From NCBI GenBank assembly GCA_017454765.1, contig JAFTCJ010000020.1, positions 50,323 through 114,322 of the forward strand: a DNA stretch of 64,000 nucleotides. Reading direction: 5' to 3'. This DNA is from Erysipelotrichaceae bacterium (GTDB lineage: Bacteria > Bacillota_I > Bacilli_A > Erysipelotrichales > Erysipelotrichaceae). A program made the position numbers and the translations under genes. This document shows positions 42,461 to 51,458 of this stretch, one piece after another. The notes below the pieces were generated by a model. It made no database searches, was not told where the DNA came from, and worked only from the letters and a program-made list of their open reading frames with translations. Positions within the stretch are counted from its first letter, which is position 1. Each line of letters begins with the position of its first letter.

Positions 42461-43155
42461 TGGAAACAATGGTATGTAACGGTTTATGCAAGTACTATGG
42501 TTCAGTCAAAGCATTGGATCACGTCGATCTGCATCTTGAAGAGGGCAGGATCATCGGACTGCTGGGACCGAACGGTTCAGGCAAGACGACTTTGATCAAA
42601 CTGGCTTCTAGACTGCTGGTCCCGACGGAAGGTGAAGTCAGGATCTGCGGAGAGCTTCCTTCACCTGTGACCAAGGCCATGGTGTCATATCTGCCGGATA
42701 GGAATTATCTGCCGGACTGGATGATAGCCAGGGAACTGCTGGATATGTATGAGGATTTCTTCACCGATTTCGACAGAAGCAGAGCGCTCGATATGCTGAA
42801 TGCGTTAAGTATCGATCTGGATATGCCGCTGAAGAAGATGTCCAAGGGTACGAAAGAAAAGGTGCAGCTGATCCTGACGATGTCCAGACATGCGAAGCTG
42901 TATCTGCTGGATGAACCGATCGCGGGTGTCGATCCGGCTGCCAGGGATTTCATTTTAAGGACGATCATATCCAATTATGACGAGAGTGCGACGGTCTTGA
43001 TCTCAACCCATCTGATCGCCGATGTGGAGAGTGTCTTGGATGAGGCGATCTTCCTCAAAGAAGGAAAAGTAGTGCTTCATCAGAATGTCGATGAATTGCG
43101 TGATTCTACCGGCAAGAGTGTCGATGAGTATTTCAGGGAGGTGTTCAAATGTTAG
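42457..43155 (+). CDS. ABC transporter ATPase (YtrB-like)
   Basis: A 232-residue ATPase subunit. Walker A GPNGSGKTTL near residue 36, signature-like MSKGTKEKVQLI near 129 (non-canonical SKGTK, common in YtrB/BcrA-type ATPases), Walker B LYLLDEPIAGVD near 150, and switch His in ISTHLIADV. Overlaps the permease gene by 7 nt. With the permease it forms an ABC-2 exporter in the YtrA-regulated class that responds to cell-wall-active compounds in relatives. Confidence 0.92.
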   Translation: MMETMVCNGLCKYYGSVKALDHVDLHLEEGRIIGLLGPNGSGKTTLIKLASRLLVPTEGEVRICGELPSPVTKAMVSYLPDRNYLPDWMIARELLDMYEDFFTDFDRSRALDMLNALSIDLDMPLKKMSKGTKEKVQLILTMSRHAKLYLLDEPIAGVDPAARDFILRTIISNYDESATVLISTHLIADVESVLDEAIFLKEGKVVLHQNVDELRDSTGKSVDEYFREVFKC

Positions 43156-43901
43156 GAAAACTGATCAAATATGATTTTAAAGCGATGTGCAGGTATTTAT
43201 ATCCGATCTATATCGCCCTGGTCGTATTGACGCTGGTATTCTCTCTGATGGTCAAGTTCAATTTCGATGAGGGATTCCTGTTCTCGATCTTCGCGTTCCT
43301 GTTTATTGCGGCTCTCAACGGATCGATCATCGCCTGTGTGTTCTTCACAGTCACGAGATTCTCCCGCGGTCTGCTGAAGAATGAAGGCTATCTGTCCTTT
43401 GCCCTGCCGGTAAGCACGGCGACACATATCCTGGCAAAGGTGATCAATGCGATCATCTGGGCTTTCGTCGAAGGACTGATGCTCTGTCTGTGCCTGCTGA
43501 TCATGGGCATCGTCATGGGAAGCATCAGGGAAGTTGCATCTTTCTTCAAAGAAGTTTTGCAGGCTTTCGGCATGATCGAGAAGGATGTGCTTTTTGGAGT
43601 CCTGAAGGTCATCGTGATTGTGATGCTGGAAATGATCGCTTCTGTCTGTCTGATCTACGCTGCTACGGCAGTAGGCCATCTGTTCGGCAGGAATCAGAAG
43701 ATGATCGCAGTCGCTTTCCTGATCATAGTCTGTATCGCCCGTTCTTTCCTGATGATGCAGATCTTTAAGATGACCGGACATACAGCCTTTGCTTATCTGT
43801 TTGTCGATGATCTGATCCTGATGGCGCTGCCGGTTATCTTTGCCATCTTATATTCCGTTCTGACCTGGTTCATTCTTGACAGAAGGCTCAATCTGGAATG
43901 A
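43149..43901 (+). CDS. ABC-2 type permease
   Basis: A 250-residue membrane protein with six predicted helices, an N-terminal cytoplasmic KLIKYDFKAM segment typical of ABC-2 permeases, and a FALPVSTATHILAKVINAIIW loop between helices 2 and 3. It is partner to the preceding ATPase. Overlaps both neighbours (7 and 4 nt), so all four genes are translationally linked. Confidence 0.88.
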   Translation: MLGKLIKYDFKAMCRYLYPIYIALVVLTLVFSLMVKFNFDEGFLFSIFAFLFIAALNGSIIACVFFTVTRFSRGLLKNEGYLSFALPVSTATHILAKVINAIIWAFVEGLMLCLCLLIMGIVMGSIREVASFFKEVLQAFGMIEKDVLFGVLKVIVIVMLEMIASVCLIYAATAVGHLFGRNQKMIAVAFLIIVCIARSFLMMQIFKMTGHTAFAYLFVDDLILMALPVIFAILYSVLTWFILDRRLNLE

Positions 43902-44617
43902 AAAAGAAGCTGGCAGGATTCCTTGGGATATTGCTGCTGTGCATCCTGACGGCCGTCGCGACCTTGTTTTATCAGGGCTATGTCCGCTATCAAAGAGAGA
44001 TCAAAGCGGTTCCGTTGAAAGAAAAAGTATCTTCTTATACGGACGATCCGGATTATGTATCTTTTGAAGATATCGATGATGATTTCGTCAATGCGGTGAT
44101 ATCCGTGGAAGACAAGCGTTTCTTCAGCCGCAGCGGTTATGATTTCATCGCTCTGTGCCGGGCTTTGTATCATAATTTCCGGGCCGGAGACATGATCGAA
44201 GGCGGATCGACCATCACCGAACAGATCGCCAAGAACCTGTATTTCGATGGTTATGTTAACGGTCTGGAAGAGAAGATGGGAGAGATCTTCGTTCTCTTCG
44301 ATCTGGAAGAGCACTTCTCCAAGAAAGAACTGTTTGCCTTATACGCAAACATGAATTACTACGGAGACGGCTATTGGGGTATCAAAGATGCAGCGATGGG
44401 TTACTACGGTGCCGACTGTTCCGATCTCAGTCTGGGACAGGCCGCCATCCTGGCAGGCATTCCCAATGCTCCGGCGATCTATCAGCTTTCGACAGGCTAT
44501 GAAGGTGCCAAGTCAAGACAGGAATGGGTCTTACTCACCATGTGCAACAACGGCTATATCACGGAAGCTGAAGCCGAAAGCGCTTTTGCGGAAGATGTCA
44601 GGCCTGTGAAGCATTAA
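43898..44617 (+). CDS. Monofunctional peptidoglycan transglycosylase (GT51)
   Basis: A 239-residue enzyme polymerising lipid II glycan strands at the outer membrane face. One membrane helix (about 5-25), then the GT51 motifs: VISVEDKRFFSRSGYDF with the catalytic Glu, EGGSTITEQIAKNLYF, and later KKELFALYANMNYYGDGYWGI and LGQAAILAGIPNAP. There is no transpeptidase domain. It is coupled to the ABC permease by overlap, which links glycan synthesis with the GntR-controlled transporter. STITEQ replaces the usual STITQQ, a small variation. Confidence 0.92.
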   Translation: MKKKLAGFLGILLLCILTAVATLFYQGYVRYQREIKAVPLKEKVSSYTDDPDYVSFEDIDDDFVNAVISVEDKRFFSRSGYDFIALCRALYHNFRAGDMIEGGSTITEQIAKNLYFDGYVNGLEEKMGEIFVLFDLEEHFSKKELFALYANMNYYGDGYWGIKDAAMGYYGADCSDLSLGQAAILAGIPNAPAIYQLSTGYEGAKSRQEWVLLTMCNNGYITEAEAESAFAEDVRPVKH

Positions 44618-44658
44618 AAAAGATCCGGCTTTGATTCCGTGATCTGAAACGATAAGTG

Positions 44659-44688
44659 AAAACGGAAGTCCGATGGACTTCCGTTTTT
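44659..44688. terminator. Strong bidirectional terminator
   Basis: A 13-bp perfect stem (44659-44671 with 44675-44687) with a GAT loop sits between the transglycosylase and deoC genes, which converge. Confidence 0.93.
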
Positions 44689-44691
44689 GTT

Positions 44692-45387
44692 TTATCTGTT
44701 ATGCTGTTTCCTGAATTCTTCCAGGATTTTCAGGGATGCGCTGGTGCCGATACGTTCGGCTCCGGCTTCGATCATGGCCTTACAGGTGTCCCAGTCCCGG
44801 ATACCGCCTGCTGCCTTGACTTTGACTTCTTCGCCGACCGTCTCTTTCATCAGTTTCACATCTTCAACTGTCGCACCCGATGTGCCGAAACCGGTCGAGG
44901 TCTTGATGAAATCGGGTTTTTCTTTGGCGGCGATCAGACACAGCTGAACGATTTCTTCTTTTTCCAGATAGCAGTTTTCAAAGATGGCTTTGACTGTTAC
45001 GTTATGACTGCGGCAGATCGCTACGATCGCTTTCATCTCTTTCCGGATGTAGTCGTAATCCCTGTCTTTGACTTTGCCGATGTTGATGACATAGTCGATC
45101 TCATTGGCTCCTTCTTCGATCGCTTTTTCAGTCTCAAAACATTTCGTTTCGATCGCAGTCTGTCCCAAAGGGAAGGAGATCGCGGCACCGACATGAACGT
45201 CGCTTTCTTTCAGTATTTCCTTGCAGAAAGAAACGGGAGAAGAGTTGATCGCTACCATCCCGAAGCCATTGTCTCTTGCTTCTTTGCACAGTTTTTCCAG
45301 ATCGGCTGAAGAGGCATAGGCTTTCAACAGGGTATGGTCAAAAAGTCTGCACAGCTGTTTTTCATCCAATGTTTCGATATCGATCAC
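44692..45387 (-). CDS. deoC: Deoxyribose-phosphate aldolase
   Basis: Cleaves 2-deoxyribose-5-phosphate to glyceraldehyde-3-phosphate and acetaldehyde. The Schiff-base lysine is in VKVKAAGGIRD (about residue 190), with KPDFIKTSTGFGTSGAT before it and EIDYVINIGKVK earlier. Length 231 is normal. It starts with GTG at 45387, chosen because AGGAG lies 8 nt upstream inside the end of the nucleoside hydrolase gene and the protein begins MIDIETLDE. The two genes are separated by 3 bp. Links deoxynucleoside breakdown to glycolysis. Confidence 0.95.
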   Translation of the reverse strand: MIDIETLDEKQLCRLFDHTLLKAYASSADLEKLCKEARDNGFGMVAINSSPVSFCKEILKESDVHVGAAISFPLGQTAIETKCFETEKAIEEGANEIDYVINIGKVKDRDYDYIRKEMKAIVAICRSHNVTVKAIFENCYLEKEEIVQLCLIAAKEKPDFIKTSTGFGTSGATVEDVKLMKETVGEEVKVKAAGGIRDWDTCKAMIEAGAERIGTSASLKILEEFRKQHNR

Positions 45388-45390
45388 AGT

Positions 45391-46359
45391 TCAGCTCCTG
45401 AAGGCATCGATGAAGATCTTCGAAAAGAGTTCATGATTGCCCCTGAAGGCGAAATGGACATTCCTGTTTTCCTGAATCGCTCTCTGATCGACGCAGGTCT
45501 GTCCCTCGGTCAGTCCGCTGAGCGATACTTCAACATTGCAGAACCTGACATCTTCCAGAACATTCGGATCGATGAGGTAGGCGATCGTCAGCGGATCGTG
45601 CAGGGCACAGGTGTGAGGCACTTCCAGAGGCTGGGCATAGTCGTGTACCAGGATGCGCAGATCGATCAGATCGGCGGCAAACAGCGATGCCGGAGTGCCG
45701 ATCTTTCTGAGTTGAGCAGAATCATCCCTGCTGATATAAGCAGTATGTGTCGCATCTAGCGGGACCATGGTGATCTTGGCGCCGCAATGCAATACTCTCT
45801 GGGCAGCTTCGGGATCATCGTAGATATTGAACTCGGCAGCCAGGGTGGCGTTGGTGATGTTCCAGGCACCGCCCATGATGACGATCTCTTCGATGTTCTT
45901 TACGATATCCGGTTCCATGATCAGAGCCACTGCCAGGTTGGTCAGAGGACCGACAGCAACGACGGTGACCGGCTCTGAGGCATGCATCAGGTAATCGACA
46001 TAGAAGTCCGGTGCATTCATTGCTTCCACCTCTCCGTCTGATGCGGGCAGATCGAAGAGTTCCTGATGGATGTGGATCTTGTTTCCTTCCTCATCATAGG
46101 CATCGGCGTTGGGTGTGGGCAGGATGCGGGGATAGACAATGTTTTTGACCAGGGATCCCGGGCATCCTTTGTAGACAGGGAAGTCGGCGTGCAGAAGATC
46201 TCTGATCCTGAGTGTGTTTTCAGTCGTGTATTTTAACGGCTGATTTCCTTTGACGGTACAGACCGCCAGCAGGTCGATATCCTTATGCAGATATGCCAGC
46301 ATGATCGCGCAGGCATCATCGGATCCGGTATCGACATCCAGTATGATTTTTCTTGGCAT
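45391..46359 (-). CDS. Nucleoside hydrolase (IunH/Rih family)
   Basis: A 322-residue N-ribohydrolase. The calcium site reads LDVDTGSDDACAIM, followed by VTVVAVGPLTNLAVAL and IVIMGGAWNITNATLAAEFNIYDDPEA, and a His in HDPLTIAYL near the active site. AAAGGAGT precedes the ATG. It is upstream of deoC in the same operon. Substrate not clear; different from the hydrolase at 13604-14593 by eye. Confidence 0.92.
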   Translation of the reverse strand: MPRKIILDVDTGSDDACAIMLAYLHKDIDLLAVCTVKGNQPLKYTTENTLRIRDLLHADFPVYKGCPGSLVKNIVYPRILPTPNADAYDEEGNKIHIHQELFDLPASDGEVEAMNAPDFYVDYLMHASEPVTVVAVGPLTNLAVALIMEPDIVKNIEEIVIMGGAWNITNATLAAEFNIYDDPEAAQRVLHCGAKITMVPLDATHTAYISRDDSAQLRKIGTPASLFAADLIDLRILVHDYAQPLEVPHTCALHDPLTIAYLIDPNVLEDVRFCNVEVSLSGLTEGQTCVDQRAIQENRNVHFAFRGNHELFSKIFIDAFRS

Positions 46360-46377
46360 AATGACTCCTTTTTGAAA

Positions 46378-46404
46378 GAAGGGAGAAACTTCTGTTTCTC
46401 CCTC
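46378..46404 (-). terminator. Terminator of the rubrerythrin gene
   Basis: A 9-bp stem (46381-46389 with 46394-46402) with a 4-nt loop. The minus-strand copy is followed by TTCTTTC. Confidence 0.65.
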
Positions 46405-46410
46405 ATCTGA

Positions 46411-46998
46411 TTATTTGAACAGTCTGTTTAATAAGCCTTCCAGGGCTTTTCCGTGTCTTGCCTCATCTCTTGCCATCTCATGAACAGTGTCATGGATCGC
46501 ATCGAGATTGTATTTCTTGGCCATTGTCGCAAGTTCGGTCTTGCCGGCAGTTGCGCCGTATTCGCAGTCGACTCTCCATTTGAGGTTGGCTTTCGTGGAA
46601 TCTGTCATATTTGCTTCCAGATCGGAACCGAGCAGTTCAGCGAATTTGGCCGCATGTTCCGCTTCTTCGAAAGCTGCTTTTTCCCAATACAGACCTGCTT
46701 CGGGATAACCTTCTCTGTGAGCGACTCTTGCCATTGCCAGATACATGCCTACTTCTGAGCACTCGCCGTTGAAGTTGGCGATCAGCTGATCGTAGATGTA
46801 TTTCTTGTCTTCTGCCGGGATGTCGGGATTGTTCTTGACGGTCTCGCCGTAGATTCCGAACTTGTGTTCGGCAGCGAGCTTCATCTCACCCTTGACTTCT
46901 TCAAAGTTTTCCGCACCGGTATGGCATACGGGGCACTCTGTCGGAGGGACATCACCTTCATAAACGTAACCACAGACTTTACAAACAAATTTTGCCAT
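46411..46998 (-). CDS. Reverse rubrerythrin (rubredoxin-first peroxide reductase)
   Basis: A 195-residue non-haem diiron protein that reduces hydrogen peroxide with electrons from NAD(P)H via a partner. The rubredoxin domain is at the N-terminus ([10 protein letters not shown] and CPVCHTG, four Cys), followed by the four-helix ferritin-like domain with [28 protein letters not shown] and [17 protein letters not shown]. This domain order defines reverse rubrerythrin, common in anaerobic Firmicutes. RBS AAAAGGAG. Single-gene unit. Confidence 0.94.
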   Translation of the reverse strand: MAKFVCKVCGYVYEGDVPPTECPVCHTGAENFEEVKGEMKLAAEHKFGIYGETVKNNPDIPAEDKKYIYDQLIANFNGECSEVGMYLAMARVAHREGYPEAGLYWEKAAFEEAEHAAKFAELLGSDLEANMTDSTKANLKWRVDCEYGATAGKTELATMAKKYNLDAIHDTVHEMARDEARHGKALEGLLNRLFK

Positions 46999-47067
46999 TG
47001 AATTTCTCCTTTTTATTGTCTTTATTATCTCTTATTCTGCGATTTATTTCCACATGAATGACCGAGG

Positions 47068-47076
47068 TGATATAAT
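47068..47076 (+). promoter_or_regulatory. Extended -10 promoter of psuK-psuG
   Basis: TGATATAAT (47068-47076), with TTCCAC at 47048-47053 as a weak -35. No clear ribosome binding site precedes the psuK ATG. Confidence 0.45.
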
Positions 47077-47106
47077 AAACATGTGCTTATATAGCTAAAC
47101 ATCATT

Positions 47107-48204
47107 ATGACAAACAAGGAAAGGGAAATACTGGAGATCATCAAAGCCGACCCGACGATCGAACAGAATCAGATCGCGGAGCTTTTGCATATATCAAGGT
47201 CGACAGTGGCGGTCCATATCTCTTCCTTGCAGAGGCAGGGTTATCTGCTGGGCAAGGGCTATATCATCAACGATGAAAGCTATGTCGTGGGTATCGGTGC
47301 CAGCAATGTCGATGTCTACGGCAAATCGCGGATCAAGATCAGGACCCACTACGATCATCCGGCGGATATCCGCAGTTCGGTCGGCGGTGTCATGCACAAC
47401 ATCATCACCAACTATGTGAGATTATCCGGAAAAGCCAGGATCATCACGGCGTACGGCGATGACAGCTACGGCCGCAGCATCGTCGAGGATTTTCAGAAGA
47501 ATCAGATCGATTATTCCGATTCCCTGCAGGTTCCTGGCGTTTCATCCGGTGTCTTCATGCAGATACAGGATGAAAACAATGACATGTATCTGGCGATCTG
47601 CGATATGTCGATCCTCGATCACATCACACCGGAATATCTGAGAGGCAAGGAAAAGATCATTGCCGGAGCAGGACTGGTGGTCATCGATCCCTCGCTGAGC
47701 AATGAGGCGATCGAAACACTCATCGATATCTGTAAGGACAAGGTCGGTATCTACATCGATCCGATCTCCGACAACTTCGCTCTGAAGGTCAGGCCTTATG
47801 TTCCGTATTTTGATCTGATCAAGCCCAACCGCAGCGAGCTGGAGAATCTTTCCGGCATGAAGATCAGGGATGACGATGATCTTGAAAAGGCCTGCAGAAG
47901 TCTTCTGGACAAAGGTCTGAAAAAGATCGTCACATCGCTGTCAGAAGAGGGTATCCTGTATATGGATCATGAAAGAAAATACCGCAAGAAGTTCAAAGAG
48001 GAAAAGCACATGGTCAATGCCTCAGGAGCCGGAGATGCCCTGATGGCTGCCCTGATCCACGGTGAGGTCAGCGGCTTATCGGTCGAAGAGACTGTCGACT
48101 ACGGCCTGGCTGCCGGAATTGCCGCTGTCAGAGCCCCCGGAACGATCAATGAAAACATGTCCGTCGCTTTACTGGACGAAATCATAAAGGAGAATGAAAA
48201 ATGA
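47107..48204 (+). CDS. psuK: Pseudouridine kinase (PfkB family) with N-terminal HTH
   Basis: Phosphorylates pseudouridine to pseudouridine-5'-phosphate. Residues 1-55 form a winged HTH (KEREILEIIKADPTIEQNQI, then AELLHISRSTVAVHISSL). The rest is PfkB: GASNVDVYG, SVGGVMHNIITNYVRL, and NASGAGDALMAALIHG with the catalytic Asp. Length 365. Function is assigned mainly from its 4-nt overlap with psuG. The HTH fusion suggests it may also regulate the operon; PsuK proteins with such an N-terminus are known in Firmicutes. Confidence 0.9.
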   Translation: MTNKEREILEIIKADPTIEQNQIAELLHISRSTVAVHISSLQRQGYLLGKGYIINDESYVVGIGASNVDVYGKSRIKIRTHYDHPADIRSSVGGVMHNIITNYVRLSGKARIITAYGDDSYGRSIVEDFQKNQIDYSDSLQVPGVSSGVFMQIQDENNDMYLAICDMSILDHITPEYLRGKEKIIAGAGLVVIDPSLSNEAIETLIDICKDKVGIYIDPISDNFALKVRPYVPYFDLIKPNRSELENLSGMKIRDDDDLEKACRSLLDKGLKKIVTSLSEEGILYMDHERKYRKKFKEEKHMVNASGAGDALMAALIHGEVSGLSVEETVDYGLAAGIAAVRAPGTINENMSVALLDEIIKENEK

Positions 48205-49121
48205 ATTACAGAGACTATTTATCAATCACACCCGAAATTGAACAGGCGATCGCTGAAAACAAGCCGATCGTAGCATTGGAATCGACGATCCTTTCTCACG
48301 GCATGCCTTATCCCGAGAACCTCGAATTCGCGCACAAGGTCGAAGAGATCGTCAGAGGGCAGGGAGCGATCCCGGCAACGATGGCGATCCTGGACGGAAA
48401 GCTCAAGGTCGGCCTGAATGCCGAAGAACTTGAATTCATGTGCAACGGCAAGGATATCGCCAAGGCTTCCAGAAGAGATGTTGCCGTCTATCTGGCAACC
48501 AAGAGACCGGCTGCGACCACTGTCGCTACGACGATGATGATCGCCGACATGGCAGGCATCCGCATCTTTGCGACCGGCGGTATCGGCGGCGTGCACAGAG
48601 GTGCACAGGAGACGATGGATATCTCTGCCGACCTGCAGGAACTGGCACATACCAACGTCTGTGTCGTCGGTGCCGGATGCAAGTCGATCCTTGATATCGG
48701 CCTGACACTGGAATATCTTGAAACATTCGGTGTTCCGGTACTCGGTTACCAGACAGATGATTTCCCGGCTTTCTATTGCGAATCTTCCGGTTTCGGTGTC
48801 GATCATAACGCCAAGGATGCGGAAGAAGTTGCCCTGATCATGAAGACGAAGTGGGATCTGGGTCTGGAAGGCGGCATGCTGGTGGGCAATCCGATCCCGC
48901 ATGAGTATTCCATGGATCACAAGGTCATCGACAAGATCATTGAAGAGGCTCTGGAGCTGGCGAAGCAGCAGGGCATTCACGGCAAGGCTACGACTCCTTT
49001 CCTGCTGGCCAAGATCAAGGAACTCAGCGGCGGCGATTCCCTGGCTTCCAATCTGCAGCTTGCCTACAACAACGCCAAGGTAGCTTCCCAGATCGCAGTT
49101 GCCTACGCAAAAATCAGATAA
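48201..49121 (+). CDS. psuG: Pseudouridine-5'-phosphate glycosidase
   Basis: Cleaves the C-C glycosidic bond of pseudouridine-5'-phosphate into uracil and ribose-5-phosphate. Signatures: VALESTILSHGMPYPENLE, the catalytic Lys region AILDGKLKVGL, the KASRRDVAVYLATKR segment, ATGGIGGVHRGAQ, and GVPVLGYQTDDFPAFY with GVDHNA. Length 306 matches the family. Uracil and ribose-5-phosphate join the products of the cdd/udp path. Confidence 0.96.
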   Translation: MNYRDYLSITPEIEQAIAENKPIVALESTILSHGMPYPENLEFAHKVEEIVRGQGAIPATMAILDGKLKVGLNAEELEFMCNGKDIAKASRRDVAVYLATKRPAATTVATTMMIADMAGIRIFATGGIGGVHRGAQETMDISADLQELAHTNVCVVGAGCKSILDIGLTLEYLETFGVPVLGYQTDDFPAFYCESSGFGVDHNAKDAEEVALIMKTKWDLGLEGGMLVGNPIPHEYSMDHKVIDKIIEEALELAKQQGIHGKATTPFLLAKIKELSGGDSLASNLQLAYNNAKVASQIAVAYAKIR

Positions 49122-49126
49122 AGAGA

Positions 49127-49150
49127 GAAACGGTTGAAAAACCGTTTTTC
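49127..49150 (+). terminator. Terminator after psuG
   Basis: An 8-9-bp stem (49128-49135 with 49140-49147) with a GAAA loop is followed by TTTTTC. Confidence 0.82.
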
Positions 49151-49185
49151 TGAAACCTCGTTTCGTTTATGAAAAAGCGATAGGT

Positions 49186-49191
49186 TATAAT
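49186..49191 (+). promoter_or_regulatory. -10 element directly before the HAD gene
   Basis: TATAAT (49186-49191) ends 8 nt before the ATG at 49200. No Shine-Dalgarno site lies between, so transcription would begin at or next to the start codon. Confidence 0.5.
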
Positions 49192-49199
49192 GGTTGTGT

Positions 49200-49886
49200 A
49201 TGATCCGCTTATGTGTGTTTGATATGGACGGACTCCTGCTGGATTCCGAACGAAATCTTTATATCAGGATCGGAATGGAAGTTTCCGAGGAACTGGGAAA
49301 GCCGCTGAGCCATGAGTTTTTGTGTTCCCTGATGGGCGGCAGCTGGGCGTTATACCCCGGGAAAGTTACGGCTTATTATGACGGTGATTTCCCGATCGAT
49401 GAATATATGCGCCGTTACTGGGAAAAGGTCGATAAGATCGTCTATCACGAAGCGATCCCCAAAAGACCGGGCGTGATCGAGATCCTTGATTTCTGCAAGG
49501 AAAACAACATCCCGATGGCGGTCGCAACTACGACCCACGAAGACAAGGCGATTGCCTGTCTGAAGAATGCCGGACTTGATTCTTATTTTGATTACGTGAT
49601 CACGGGAGACAAAGTCGAACACGGCAAGCCGGATCCGGAGATCTTTCTGAAGGCGGTCGGACATTTCGGTGTTCCGCTGGAAGAAGCTCTGGTATTCGAA
49701 GACGGACACAACGGTGCCCAGGCTGCGATCAAAGGAGGTATTCCTCTGATCATCGTGCAGGATCTGGCAAAACTGAGTGAAGAGGATGTTGATAAGGCAG
49801 TCATGGTGATAGATGATATCCGTAAGGCGATCCCTTATCTGAAGGAAGAAAATGAGAGAACCGCTGGCATTCAGGCTCAGGCCTGA
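49200..49886 (+). CDS. HAD superfamily phosphatase (beta-phosphoglucomutase-like)
   Basis: A 228-residue HAD hydrolase, class with a C1 cap. Motif I FDMDGLLLDSE (nucleophile Asp8-like), motif II AVATTTHED, motif III plus IV HGKPDPEIFLKA and VFEDGHNGAQAA. The ATG at 49200 (MIRLCVFDMDG) is preferred over an upstream TTG at 49194. It begins a run with rarA, acpS and an aminotransferase. Substrate unknown; similar proteins dephosphorylate sugar phosphates or nucleotides. Confidence 0.85.
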   Translation: MIRLCVFDMDGLLLDSERNLYIRIGMEVSEELGKPLSHEFLCSLMGGSWALYPGKVTAYYDGDFPIDEYMRRYWEKVDKIVYHEAIPKRPGVIEILDFCKENNIPMAVATTTHEDKAIACLKNAGLDSYFDYVITGDKVEHGKPDPEIFLKAVGHFGVPLEEALVFEDGHNGAQAAIKGGIPLIIVQDLAKLSEEDVDKAVMVIDDIRKAIPYLKEENERTAGIQAQA

Positions 49887-51108
49887 GAATCTGGATGAGA
49901 TCCTCGGCCAGAAGCATCTGGTCGGTAAAGACGGAGTGATACGCAAGTGTATTGAGAATGACACGATCTTTTCGTGTATCTTTTTCGGCCCGCCGGGAAC
50001 AGGGAAGACGACGCTTGCCAGAGTCATCGCTTCTGAGCTGCACAAGCCTTACCGCCGTTTCAATGCGGTCACGGGAAACAAGAAGGATCTCGATGCGATC
50101 TTCCTGGAGGCCAAGCTGTCCGGTTCCCTGATTCTGATCTGTGATGAGGTACACCGTCTCAACAAGGACAAGCAGGATCTGCTGCTGCCCCATGTGGAGG
50201 ACGGTTCAATCATCCTGATCGGTGCCACCACCGCCAATCCCTATCATTCGATCAATCCGGCCATCCGCTCCCGCTGCCATCTGTTTGAGTTCAAACCATT
50301 GAACGCAGATGATATCAAAGAAGGAATCGAACATGCCCTGAAGGCGGAAGAAGGACTAAACGGAAAATACGAGATCGATGAGGATGCTTTAAATCTGATC
50401 TGCGATACCGTCAACGGCGATATCCGATGGGCTTTGAACATCCTGGAGATCTCGGCGATCATCTGCAAGAATGACAGGATCACGAAGGAAGATGTTGCCC
50501 AGAACTGCAGGAACGTCAATAACCGGGCATTTGCTTCGGAAGACGGCCATTACGATCTGCTGTCGGCGTTTCAGAAGTCGATCAGAGGCTCCGATCCCAA
50601 TGCGGCATTATACTATCTGGCGCTGCTGGCACAGTCGGGCGATGTGGAGGCGATCTCCAGAAGGCTGCTGGTCATCGCTTATGAGGACATCGGTCTGGCC
50701 AATCCGCAGCTGGCTGCCAGAACGATCTCGGCCTGTGAATCGGCGGAACATGTCGGTTTCCCGGAAGCGATCATTCCTCTGGGCATTCAGGTGATCGATC
50801 TGTGTCTGTCACCCAAGTCCAGGACCGGCGTGGATGCCTTACACAAGGCGCAGGGCCTGGTGGAAGAAAAGGCTTATGACATGCCCAAATACCTGCGGCT
50901 GACACCTGTCGGTTTAAGGAAAGAAGAACAGTATTCCTATGAACGTTATGACTGTTTCCATAAGATTCAATATCTTCCCGATGAGCTCAAGGATCTGGAT
51001 CTGTTTCCTTCCTTCAACGCAAACCGCTACGAGCAGCAGCTCAAGGCCATCTACGAGGAACTGAAAAAGACAAAGAGAAGCAGTGATCTGGAGGATTTGT
51101 ATCAATGA
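49852..51108 (+). CDS. rarA: Replication-associated recombination protein A (MgsA/RarA AAA ATPase)
   Basis: A 418-residue AAA+ protein related to clamp loaders, acting at stalled replication forks. It has the N-terminal PLAFRLRPENLDEILGQKHL box, Walker A GPPGTGKTTLAR near residue 46, Walker B LILICDEVHRLN, sensor IGATTANPYHSINPAIRSRC and the C-terminal tetramerisation region with VIAYEDIGLANPQ and VDALHKAQGLV. Its first 35 nt overlap the HAD gene. RBS AAGGAAG. Confidence 0.96.
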   Translation: MREPLAFRLRPENLDEILGQKHLVGKDGVIRKCIENDTIFSCIFFGPPGTGKTTLARVIASELHKPYRRFNAVTGNKKDLDAIFLEAKLSGSLILICDEVHRLNKDKQDLLLPHVEDGSIILIGATTANPYHSINPAIRSRCHLFEFKPLNADDIKEGIEHALKAEEGLNGKYEIDEDALNLICDTVNGDIRWALNILEISAIICKNDRITKEDVAQNCRNVNNRAFASEDGHYDLLSAFQKSIRGSDPNAALYYLALLAQSGDVEAISRRLLVIAYEDIGLANPQLAARTISACESAEHVGFPEAIIPLGIQVIDLCLSPKSRTGVDALHKAQGLVEEKAYDMPKYLRLTPVGLRKEEQYSYERYDCFHKIQYLPDELKDLDLFPSFNANRYEQQLKAIYEELKKTKRSSDLEDLYQ

Positions 51109-51446
51109 TCAGAGGTATCGGCACAGACATCGTTGAGATCGAAAGAGTCAGGAAGGCGATTTGCGATCCTTTCATGCGCAAGGTCTTATCGCCAGAGGAA
51201 TTTGAAAAAGCCAAATCATTTTCTGAAGAAAGGATGATCCAGTTTACAGCCGGACGTTTTGCGGCCAAGGAAGCCATCATCAAGTGTCTTTCCGATTATG
51301 AGGTCCCCAACATGTCCGATCTCAATATCGTCAATGATGAGAAAGGAAAACCGGAGATATCTTATAAGGATTATAAGATCTTCGTCTCCATCTCCCATGA
51401 AAGGAAATATGCCAGTGCAGTCGCACTGCTGGAAGCAGATGAATAA
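51105..51446 (+). CDS. acpS: Holo-[acyl-carrier-protein] synthase
   Basis: Transfers 4'-phosphopantetheine from CoA to acyl carrier protein in the cytoplasm. Motifs: GIGTDIVEIERV (metal Asp), FTAGRFAAKEAIIKCL (Glu and Lys), and VSISHERKYASAVALLE. Length 113 is a little short of the usual 116-125. It overlaps rarA by 4 nt, a coupling often seen for acpS with unrelated genes. Confidence 0.95.
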   Translation: MIRGIGTDIVEIERVRKAICDPFMRKVLSPEEFEKAKSFSEERMIQFTAGRFAAKEAIIKCLSDYEVPNMSDLNIVNDEKGKPEISYKDYKIFVSISHERKYASAVALLEADE

Positions 51447-51458
51447 GAGGTTTTGAAT

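Noticed and set aside
48222..48980. A 252-codon minus-strand frame opposite psuG
   Set aside because: Same reason: a shadow of a conserved gene.
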